Source: Candidatus Muproteobacteria bacterium
Lineage (GTDB): Bacteria; Pseudomonadota; Gammaproteobacteria; Acidiferrobacterales; Sulfurifustaceae
Assembly (NCBI GenBank): GCA_023266455.1
Contig: JAHFQD010000163.1
Span: 1 to 5,013 of the forward strand
Length of the DNA stretch: 5,013 bases
Reading direction: 5' to 3'
Shown: positions 1 to 5,013 of the stretch, in pieces
How the letters are laid out: each line of letters begins with the position of its first letter
Position numbering within the stretch: the stretch's first letter is position 1
Translations under genes and position numbers: made by a program
The notes under the pieces: generated by a model
What the model was told of the DNA's origin: nothing
The model's database searches: none
The model's input: only the letters and a program-made list of their open reading frames with translations

Positions 1-495
1 GACGTCCACTTGTTTGATTTCGACCATCGTTACCTTAATGCCCCAAGCGTCGGTCGACGCGTCGAGCAATCGTTGGATGTCGGCGCTCAACTTGTCGCGC
101 TCGGCCAACATTTCGTCGAGTTCGTGTTTGCCGAGCACGTTGCGCAGCGTCGTCTGCGACAGTTGAGAGGTCGCGGCGAAGAAATCTTCGACTTGAATAA
201 TGGCGCGCTGCGGATCGATGACGCGGAAATACACCACCGCGTTCACTTTAACCGACACGTTGTCGCGCGAGATCACGTCTTGCGGCGGCACATCGAGCAC
301 GACGATGCGCAGATCGATCTTCACCATCTGCTGCACCAAGGGAAGAATGATGACCAGCCCTGGGCCTTTCACCGCTTGGAACTTCCCAAGGAAAAATACC
401 ACGCCGCGTTCGTACTCGCGCAGCACTCGGAATGAGGAAATAAACAACATCACCACTGCAATAACGATAAAGCCCATAAATGTAATGCCCGTCAT
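1..495 (-). CDS. Slipin / stomatin-like SPFH (band 7) membrane protein, C-terminus cut off by window edge
   Basis: Partial gene: 165 codons from the start, running off the left edge. It encodes a membrane-anchored SPFH/band-7 protein of the slipin family. Such proteins oligomerise at the inner membrane and are thought to scaffold or regulate partner proteases. A hydrophobic segment (about residues 4-21) precedes the family motif [13 protein letters not shown] (about 27-39). The conserved stretch from [10 protein letters not shown] to VVYFRV follows (about 70-92), then a segment containing [17 protein letters not shown] (about 113-129). An in-frame ATG at 501 overlaps the nfeD stop (TAATG), but the AGGGAG at 504-509 is only 2 nt from it. 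The same site is 8 nt from the ATG at 495, so 495 is preferred. It directly follows nfeD and is probably co-translated with it; slipins and NfeD proteins are a known gene pair. The family call is secure; the exact start is less so. Confidence 0.93.
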   Translation of the reverse strand, partial: MTGITFMGFIVIAVVMLFISSFRVLREYERGVVFFLGKFQAVKGPGLVIILPLVQQMVKIDLRIVVLDVPPQDVISRDNVSVKVNAVVYFRVIDPQRAIIQVEDFFAATSQLSQTTLRNVLGKHELDEMLAERDKLSADIQRLLDASTDAWGIKVTMVEIKQVDV

Positions 496-500
496 TTCCA

Positions 501-1853
501 TTACTCCCTATGTTCAGGTTTAACCGTCAACATCAATCCGTCGCGACTCACGACTTTAACGCGTGCGCCGCGCGCGATGCCGACTCGCGAATGCGCTTGC
601 CATTCCTCGCCATGGACGCGGATGCGTCCGTTGCCGTGAAAATCTTCGAGCGCTTCGCCGACGGCGCCGATCAATTGCTCCGCGCCGCTCACCGGCGGCC
701 GACGACGGATGCGTATCGTCATCGCCAACACGCCGAGGAAAAACGCCGCCGACACCGCCGCGACGGCGGCGATCAACGGCCAGGCGACAGCATAGCCCTC
801 GACGTCGGCGTCGAAAAGAATGATCGAACCGATAACGAACGCGGTTACACCGCCAATGCCGAGCGCGCCGAACGAAGGCATAAATGCTTCGGCGACCATG
901 AAGGCGATGCCCAACAAAACTAGTCCGAGACCGGCATAGCTAATCGGTAACACTTGGAGCGCGTATAACGCGAGCAGCAAACTAATGGCGCCCACGACAC
1001 CCGGCAACACATAACCGGGATTCCATAACTCGAAGAACAATCCATAGATGCCGAGCAGCATCAGAATGTACGCCACGTTGGGATCGGTGATCACCGACAA
1101 CAAACGATTGCGCCAATCCGGATCGATAGTTTTAATTTCGAGTCCATTGGTTTTGAGCGTGATGTCTTTACCGGCGAGTTTGATCTTGCGGCCGTCGACC
1201 TTCTTCAATAAATCGGATACGTCGGACGCCATTAAATCAGCGATGTTTTGCTTTACCGCTTCTTCCGCCGGCAACGACGCCGCTTCGCGCACCGCTTTCT
1301 CGGCCCACTCGACGTTGCGTCCGCGTTCTTGCGCGAGTCCGCGAATGTAGGCGATGGCGTCGTTCATGGCCTTTTCGTCCATACCCGGTTTGGATTTCGC
1401 ATGCTTGTCTTTATCGTCTTTCGCCGGTTTATCGGAGCCGAGGTCGGGCGTGCCGCCGATGCGCACTGGCGTGGCCGCGCCGAGATTCGTCGCTGGCGCC
1501 ATCGCCGCGACGTGCGACGCGAGCAAGATGTAAGTCCCCGCGCTGGCGGCGCGCGCGCCGGAAGGCGCAACGAAAGTCGCCACGGGTATCGGCGACGCCA
1601 GAATATCTTGGATTATTTTTCGCATCGCCGTGTCGAGACCGCCCGGCGTGTCGATGCGTAAAACGATCAGTGCGGCGTTGGCGTCTTTGGCCTTTTCCAA
1701 ACCGCGATGCACATAATCGCTAGTCGCCGGTCCGATCGCGCCGTTGATGTTGAGCAACACGACCTGCCCTGTTTTTTCCGTTTCTTGCGCCGCCGCCAAC
1801 AACAGCGGAATGGCGAGGAATAACGTCCAAACGGTTAAGCGGAGGCGTTTCAT
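501..1853 (-). CDS. nfeD: NfeD-family membrane-bound serine protease (ClpP-class), long form
   Basis: 450 aa, typical of the long NfeD form with an N-terminal protease domain. A signal peptide (residues 1 to about 22: basic MKRLR, then a hydrophobic stretch ending AAA) exports the ClpP-like domain (about 27-220). Visible features are IDTPGG (67-72), the proposed nucleophile Ser104 in [10 protein letters not shown] and the proposed general base Lys161 in [28 protein letters not shown] (178-191) follows. The Ser/Lys assignment rests on similarity to the archaeal homologue PH1510. A lysine/aspartate-rich linker (about 137-160) separates the two. Several membrane segments span about 258-380. The C-terminal OB-fold NfeD domain (about 391-450) contains GEEWQAHS and a final LTVKP. 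In PH1510 the protease cleaves the C-terminus of its partner stomatin, and a slipin gene lies directly downstream here. The start is supported by AAGGTG at 1861-1866, 7 nt from the ATG. The 37-nt gap from mtnB leaves room for co-transcription. Confidence 0.93.
   Translation of the reverse strand: MKRLRLTVWTLFLAIPLLLAAAQETEKTGQVVLLNINGAIGPATSDYVHRGLEKAKDANAALIVLRIDTPGGLDTAMRKIIQDILASPIPVATFVAPSGARAASAGTYILLASHVAAMAPATNLGAATPVRIGGTPDLGSDKPAKDDKDKHAKSKPGMDEKAMNDAIAYIRGLAQERGRNVEWAEKAVREAASLPAEEAVKQNIADLMASDVSDLLKKVDGRKIKLAGKDITLKTNGLEIKTIDPDWRNRLLSVITDPNVAYILMLLGIYGLFFELWNPGYVLPGVVGAISLLLALYALQVLPISYAGLGLVLLGIAFMVAEAFMPSFGALGIGGVTAFVIGSIILFDADVEGYAVAWPLIAAVAAVSAAFFLGVLAMTIRIRRRPPVSGAEQLIGAVGEALEDFHGNGRIRVHGEEWQAHSRVGIARGARVKVVSRDGLMLTVKPEHRE
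504..509 (-). promoter_or_regulatory. Ribosome binding site that decides the slipin start
   Basis: On the minus strand AGGGAG lies inside the last codons of nfeD. Spacing is 8 nt to the ATG at 495 and 2 nt to the ATG at 501. Normal Shine-Dalgarno spacing therefore favours 495 as the slipin start, although 501 would give a stop-start overlap with nfeD. Confidence 0.6.
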
Positions 1854-1890
1854 AGGCCTACACCTTAGCAGAAGCGCAGTGGGGGAATAC

Positions 1891-2526
1891 TCAACGCGTT
1901 TTGGCGCGCGCCATATAGGCGAAGATAAATTCCAGACACTCGAAGCGGTTGTACGCTTCTTGCAAGCCGCGACCCCAAACCGTCGCGCCGTGCGATTGCA
2001 CGAGAAGCGCGGTCACCGGCGGCGGCGATTTGGCGAAACGCCGCGCGATGTCGGCGGCGATCTTGGAAACATCGAGCGTGTTTTGGAACAGCGGTAAATC
2101 GACTTTAGGATTTTGCTGCCAGATATCGAAACCCTTGAGCATCTCGATCGGCGCCAACCGCAGTGCCTTAGCTTTTTTAGGTGCGCGCGCTGAAATCAGC
2201 GCGGCGTCGACGCTATGCCCATGCAAACACGCACCAGCGTCGGCGAAGCGTTGATACAACGCTCGATGAATACCGGTTTCGGCAGAGGGCTTCGTGGCCG
2301 GGCGTCCACGTTCGACGACTTCGCCGTCACGGATACGCACTAATAGAAAATCGCTTTCGTCCAAACGACCCTTGGGCACACCGCTGACGGTGATCCAAAA
2401 ATGTTCGGCGTCGGCGCGTGCCGATAAATTACCGGCAGTGCCGTGCATCCAACCGCGAGCGTGGAAATCGCGTGCGATTTCCACCAGCGCCGCGAGCGGC
2501 GCGTTGTCGTCGAAGGGTCGTGCCAT
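1891..2526 (-). CDS. mtnB: Methylthioribulose-1-phosphate dehydratase (MtnB), methionine salvage
   Basis: 211 aa, the usual size of bacterial MtnB. It is a cytosolic zinc enzyme of the class II aldolase family that dehydrates 5-methylthioribulose-1-phosphate to 2,3-diketo-5-methylthiopentyl-1-phosphate in methionine salvage. Family marks are GTAGNLSAR (29-37), VSGVPKGRL (48-54 region), KPSAET (79-84), the metal-binding pair His102/His104 in LHGHS, and Glu128 in IEMLKGFD, matching the catalytic glutamate of human APIP. His179 in SHGATVWG is the third ligand, followed by LQEAYNRFECLEF. The metal pair reads HGH, where many relatives have HTH. The reading frame is open upstream to a possible ATG at 2646, but that would overlap mtnD by over 100 nt and add residues with no family match. 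The ATG at 2526 lies 8 nt after the mtnD stop. No good Shine-Dalgarno sequence precedes it, so translation is probably coupled to mtnD (inference). Confidence 0.93.
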   Translation of the reverse strand: MARPFDDNAPLAALVEIARDFHARGWMHGTAGNLSARADAEHFWITVSGVPKGRLDESDFLLVRIRDGEVVERGRPATKPSAETGIHRALYQRFADAGACLHGHSVDAALISARAPKKAKALRLAPIEMLKGFDIWQQNPKVDLPLFQNTLDVSKIAADIARRFAKSPPPVTALLVQSHGATVWGRGLQEAYNRFECLEFIFAYMARAKTR

Positions 2527-2534
2527 GGAAACGT

Positions 2535-3080
2535 TTAGCCGAACGCCGCCGCCATCTCGCGTTCGGTGTACACCGGCGTCCAGCCGCTGGTGTCGATGAA
2601 ATAGCGCACAGCTTTGATGCGCTGCGAATCTTTCATCTCGAACCAATGCTCGATGTTGGCCGGCACGTTAATGTAATCGCCGGCGCTTACTTCGAGTAGA
2701 AATTGATCGCCGCTCGGCTCGACGAAACCGAAGAAACCGCGGCCGGCGAGGATGTAACGCACTTCGTCGTCGGCGTGATAATGAATCTTGTCGAACTTGG
2801 CAAGCAACTCTGCCAAGCCCGGAATGTCTTCGTGAATGACGATCATGTCGCGCGTGGTATAGCCCTTGTCGCGCTTGAGTTCATCGAAGCGGTTGTCGAC
2901 GCTCTTCAGCAGTTCTTCTTTTTCGCCATCGTTCAGCACTTTCTGATTAAGCAGCGATTGCGCACGTTCGACTTGCGGCGCTGGCCAACTGCGCAAGGTA
3001 ATACCGATGCGCGCGAGGCGCTGTTGGATCTTAGGGAGATCGGTGATCTCACCGCCGTCGTTCGAAATAATACGGGCCAT
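2535..3080 (-). CDS. mtnD: Acireductone dioxygenase (MtnD), methionine salvage
   Basis: 181 aa, the normal length for bacterial ARD, a cupin-fold cytosolic metalloenzyme. With Fe2+ the family converts acireductone and O2 to 4-methylthio-2-oxobutanoate (the methionine precursor) and formate; with Ni2+ it gives methylthiopropionate, CO and formate. Which metal is used cannot be read from the sequence. All four family metal ligands are present: His100, His102 and Glu106 in KIHYHADDEVRYIL, and His145 in ANIEHWFEM. The glycine-rich cupin turn GRGFFGF (113-119) and DTSGWTPVY (163-171) also match. The start has a strong ribosome site (GGAGGAA, 3086-3092) 5 nt upstream of the ATG. It lies 79 nt after rhlB and 8 nt before mtnB, so mtnD and mtnB are almost certainly one transcription unit. 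No gene for the intermediate enolase-phosphatase MtnC is present in the window. Confidence 0.96.
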   Translation of the reverse strand: MARIISNDGGEITDLPKIQQRLARIGITLRSWPAPQVERAQSLLNQKVLNDGEKEELLKSVDNRFDELKRDKGYTTRDMIVIHEDIPGLAELLAKFDKIHYHADDEVRYILAGRGFFGFVEPSGDQFLLEVSAGDYINVPANIEHWFEMKDSQRIKAVRYFIDTSGWTPVYTEREMAAAFG

Positions 3081-3125
3081 GGTGCTTCCTCCGGTGCGAA
3101 GAGGTTAAGAAATAGCTGAAGATTT

Positions 3126-3144
3126 TCGCCGTAAACGCCGGCGA
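3126..3144 (-). repeat. Short GC-rich inverted repeat between rhlB and mtnD
   Basis: A 6-bp perfect inverted repeat (TCGCCG / CGGCGA) with a 7-nt loop sits in the 79-nt gap after the rhlB stop, about 45 nt before mtnD. On the transcribed strand it is followed by AAAATC, not a T-run, so it is not a standard intrinsic terminator. It could be a processing or pausing hairpin in a read-through transcript, or chance. I saw no convincing promoter for mtnD in this gap. Confidence 0.3.
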
Positions 3145-3159
3145 GGCGCAAAGTAATTT

Positions 3160-4635
3160 TTAGCCAACAGCAGGCGTCTCGCCGCGACGCAACATCTGCC
3201 GGCCTTTGCCGTGCTTTTGTTTTTGCGTGGGACGAGGTGGCAATGAGCGGTTTTTTTCTCGAGTTTCTGGAATCGCGGCCACTGCCACCGGTTCCGGCGG
3301 TATTGCCTTGAACTCGGGGGTCGAGGTCGGAGTCGCTTCGCGGGTGCGTTCGCGGGGCGGACGATCACGGTCTCGTCCGCGATTTTTGCCACCACGGCCG
3401 CCTTTATCACGACGATGTTCGCGATCTTTATAGCGATCGGACGCTTGTTCGACAGGGCGTTCTAACGGCGGCAGTAAATCGGGTGTCATCACTGCGGTTG
3501 GAATTTTGTGGCCGATATACGCTTCGATCTCTGGCAAACTGAACACATATTTTTCGCAAGCGAAGCTAATAGCATCGCCAGTCGCGCCAGCGCGTGCGGT
3601 GCGACCGATGCGATGCACATAGTCTTCGGCATTCTGCGGCAGGTCGTAATTAAATACGTGCGACACGTCGGGAATGTGCAAACCACGCGCAGCGACATCG
3701 GTGGCGACCATAATCGGCAGTCGTCCTTCGGTAAAGTCGGCGAGCAATCGCAGGCGTGCCGATTGCGGCACGTCGCCGGAAAGCACAGCGGCGTTGAAGC
3801 CGTTCGCCTTCAGCGTGTTCGCCACACGATCGGCCATGTCTTTCGTATTGATGAACACCATGCTGCGCTGTGGATCCATATGGCGCAGCAAGTACACGAG
3901 CAGCGGCAGCTTTTCGTCCAAGCCCGCGTGATAGAGCAGTTGTGTGACTTTGTCCGCGGTGCGCTTGTCGGGCTCGATGCGCACGAACTGCGGATTGTTC
4001 ATGTGTTCGTACGCAAGCTCCGTGACACGATACGACAGTGTCGCCGAGAACAACATGCTCAAGCGCGCGGTCGGCGGCGGCATGCGGCGCAACAAGAAGC
4101 GGATGTCTTTGATAAAACCGAGATCGAACATGCGATCGGCTTCGTCCAGCACCATCACCTGTAACGCTTCGAGATCGAAGATGTGTTGCTTTAAATAATC
4201 GATGAGTCGGCCGGGCGTACCGATTAACAAATCCACGCCTTCTTCGAGTTGCTGTCGTTGCGATTCGTAGCCGGTGCCGCCGTAGACCAGTCCCAAACGA
4301 AAACCGGTGTGTGCGCCGAGCGCCAAAGCGTCTTTATGAATTTGCACCGCGAGTTCGCGCGTCGGCGCGAGCATCAGCGCGCGCGGCTGCGTGACGCGTC
4401 GGCCTTCCAACGGATGACGTAATAAATGCGCAAACGCGGCCAATAGGAATGCCGCCGTCTTGCCGGTGCCCGTTTGGGCTTGTCCGGCGACGTCTTGTCC
4501 CGCTAACGCGAGCGGCAACGCTTCAGCTTGGATCGGGGTGCAATACTCGAATCCGGCTTCGCGCACACCCTTCGTCAACACATCGGGAAGACCGAGGTCG
4601 GCAAAGGATTTATCTGTAAGGTGGGTTTCGCTCAT
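3160..4635 (-). CDS. rhlB: ATP-dependent DEAD-box RNA helicase RhlB
   Basis: 491 aa. The first ~390 residues closely follow E. coli RhlB, from the opening [11 protein letters not shown] to the IGHKIP segment (374-379). RhlB unwinds RNA and in enterics works in the RNase E degradosome. Helicase motifs in order: Q-motif (Phe11; CTPIQ 32-36), motif I AQTGTGKT (53-60), Ia PTRELA (91-96), Ib TPGR (140-143), II DEAD (164-167), III SAT (197-199), IV VFINT (260-264), [13 protein letters not shown] (311-322), [12 protein letters not shown] (341-350). All expected motifs are intact, so it should be active. The C-terminal tail (about 395-491) is longer than that of the ~421-aa E. coli protein. It is Arg/Lys/Gly-rich at 400-432, proline-rich to about 470, and basic again at the end. 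The start is fixed by an in-frame TAG directly before the ATG. No Shine-Dalgarno sequence precedes it. Divergent from trxA. Confidence 0.97.
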   Translation of the reverse strand: MSETHLTDKSFADLGLPDVLTKGVREAGFEYCTPIQAEALPLALAGQDVAGQAQTGTGKTAAFLLAAFAHLLRHPLEGRRVTQPRALMLAPTRELAVQIHKDALALGAHTGFRLGLVYGGTGYESQRQQLEEGVDLLIGTPGRLIDYLKQHIFDLEALQVMVLDEADRMFDLGFIKDIRFLLRRMPPPTARLSMLFSATLSYRVTELAYEHMNNPQFVRIEPDKRTADKVTQLLYHAGLDEKLPLLVYLLRHMDPQRSMVFINTKDMADRVANTLKANGFNAAVLSGDVPQSARLRLLADFTEGRLPIMVATDVAARGLHIPDVSHVFNYDLPQNAEDYVHRIGRTARAGATGDAISFACEKYVFSLPEIEAYIGHKIPTAVMTPDLLPPLERPVEQASDRYKDREHRRDKGGRGGKNRGRDRDRPPRERTREATPTSTPEFKAIPPEPVAVAAIPETREKNRSLPPRPTQKQKHGKGRQMLRRGETPAVG

Positions 4636-4648
4636 CTAATCTGGGCGG

Positions 4649-4657
4649 AGAATACCA
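4649..4657 (-). promoter_or_regulatory. Possible extended -10 element for rhlB
   Basis: On the minus strand TGGTATTCT fits an extended -10 (TGn plus a hexamer matching TATAAT at 4 of 6 positions). No recognisable -35 lies 15-18 bp upstream. If used, transcription would start about 7 nt before the rhlB ATG, giving a nearly leaderless mRNA, consistent with the missing Shine-Dalgarno sequence. Weak prediction. Confidence 0.22.
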
Positions 4658-4728
4658 ATAATTCGCTTGAAAAGGCATGGGTCGGACACGATTTACTTGC
4701 AACGAACCACAGATTCTGAGAAAACTAC

Positions 4729-4737
4729 TGCTATCAG
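4729..4737 (+). promoter_or_regulatory. trxA: Possible extended -10 element for trxA
   Basis: TGCTATCAG fits an extended -10 (TGn plus a hexamer matching TATAAT at 4 of 6 positions). The expected -35 position (around 4709-4714) is poor. If used, transcription starts near 4744 and the inverted repeat at 4753-4775 would lie in the trxA 5' leader. Weak prediction. Confidence 0.2.
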
Positions 4738-4738
4738 A

Positions 4739-4784
4739 ACACCTAACGCTCATCGATCCGTGAACCTTGGATCGACACCTAGCG
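4739..4784. repeat. 10-bp direct repeat enclosing a 7-bp inverted repeat, upstream of trxA
   Basis: ACACCTAACG (4739-4748) recurs as ACACCTAGCG (4775-4784) with one mismatch, 36 bp apart. Between the copies lies a perfect inverted repeat, TCGATCC (4753-4759) and GGATCGA (4769-4775), with a 9-nt loop. The outer CGCT (4747-4750) and AGCG (4781-4784) could pair and extend the hairpin across an unequal internal loop. It ends 35 nt before the trxA ATG. It may be a regulator site or an mRNA leader structure, but no known binding motif is recognised. It is not a terminator: the T-run at 4797 is 12 nt past the outer stem. Confidence 0.5.
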
Positions 4785-4819
4785 GTAAACCCATCATTTT
4801 TTTGGAGGCGATCTACACC

Positions 4820-5013
4820 ATGAGTCAGGGCATTCTTAACGTCAGCGACGACAGCTTTGAGACGGAAGTCCTTAAAGCTGACGCACCCGTACTCGTGGAT
4901 TATTGGGCGGAATGGTGCGGTCCGTGCAAAATGATCGCCCCTGTCCTGGAAGAAATCGCCCGGGAATACGCCGGAAAGATTCGGGTCGCGAAGTTGAATA
5001 TCGACGAAAACAC
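4820..5013 (+). CDS. trxA: Thioredoxin 1 (TrxA), N-terminal part; 3' end beyond window
   Basis: Partial: 64 codons and 2 nt of a protein that is about 108 aa in the family. Thioredoxin is the small cytosolic dithiol protein that reduces protein disulfides (ribonucleotide reductase, PAPS reductase, peroxiredoxins) and is recycled by thioredoxin reductase. The active site is WAEWCGPCK, with Cys33 and Cys36. Asp27 in VLVDYW matches the buried aspartate of E. coli thioredoxin. The segments [18 protein letters not shown] and [11 protein letters not shown], and the VAKLNID strand, align almost residue for residue with the E. coli protein. The start has GGAGG (4804-4808) 11 nt upstream, slightly long spacing, after a run of seven T that may help ribosome loading. 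It is divergent from rhlB, as in E. coli, where rho lies downstream. Confidence 0.97.
   Translation, partial: MSQGILNVSDDSFETEVLKADAPVLVDYWAEWCGPCKMIAPVLEEIAREYAGKIRVAKLNIDEN

Larger units (their letters stand above)
4636..4819. other. Divergent rhlB-trxA intergenic region
   Basis: 184 bp with no convincing gene; it looks more AT-rich than the flanking coding DNA. It must hold the trxA promoter and probably the rhlB promoter. Visible contents are weak extended -10-like sites on each strand, an inverted repeat at 4753-4775 flanked by a 10-bp direct repeat, and a run of seven T (4797-4803) just before the trxA ribosome site. In E. coli the same two genes are also divergent. Confidence 0.7.

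Noticed and set aside
10..923. Plus-strand open frames (10-435, 510-923) opposite the slipin and nfeD genes
   Set aside because: His/Arg-rich compositions typical of antisense shadows; the minus strand carries recognised conserved proteins over the same bases.
2527..2646. Longer mtnB starting at the ATG at 2646
   Set aside because: It would overlap the conserved end of mtnD by over 100 nt, and the extra 40 residues resemble no MtnB N-terminus.
3126..3144. Intrinsic terminator after rhlB
   Set aside because: The hairpin has only a 6-bp stem and no T-run follows it on the transcribed strand.
3081..3159. Riboswitch or methionine-responsive leader upstream of mtnD
   Set aside because: The 79-nt gap is too short for a SAM riboswitch of the common types, and no matching conserved core is visible.
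3508..4164. 218-codon open frame on the plus strand inside rhlB
   Set aside because: It is wholly antisense to a clear helicase gene, has no family features or ribosome site, and is explained by GC-biased codon use in rhlB.
4528..4719. Small plus-strand frame running from inside rhlB into the intergenic region
   Set aside because: Over half is antisense to the conserved rhlB N-terminus, and I see no ribosome site or family match.

Overview
The window looks like ordinary chromosomal DNA of a gammaproteobacterium. The main evidence is a full-length gene for RhlB, an RNA helicase best known from Gammaproteobacteria, transcribed divergently from the thioredoxin gene trxA. This is the arrangement found around rhlB-trxA-rho in E. 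coli and relatives, so rho probably lies just beyond the right edge (inference). The coding DNA is fairly GC-rich, with many GCG, CGC and GGC codons. The genus cannot be named from what is visible. All internal genes are intact. I saw no mobile element, CRISPR array, tRNA or rRNA.

Layout from right to left. At the right edge, trxA (+ strand, from 4820) is cut off by the window. A 184-bp divergent intergenic region (4636-4819) separates it from rhlB. The left 4.6 kb is entirely minus-strand and reads, in transcription order, rhlB (4635-3160), mtnD (3080-2535), mtnB (2526-1891), nfeD (1853-501) and a slipin gene (from about 495 leftwards, cut off by the window). The gaps are 79, 8, 37 and about 5 nt, so mtnD-mtnB-nfeD-slipin could be one transcript, perhaps with read-through from rhlB.

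Three functional units are present. RhlB unwinds RNA for mRNA decay and, with trxA and probably rho, marks a conserved housekeeping locus. MtnB and MtnD are two enzymes of the methionine salvage pathway. The step between them (MtnC, or the MtnW/MtnX pair) is not encoded here. NfeD (membrane serine protease plus OB-fold domain) and the slipin (stomatin-like SPFH protein) form a well-known membrane-protease/scaffold pair.

I found no convincing new system. The items most worth a second look are the split methionine-salvage pair, the repeat structure in the rhlB-trxA intergenic region, the rhlB start with no Shine-Dalgarno sequence, and the long basic/proline-rich tail of RhlB.
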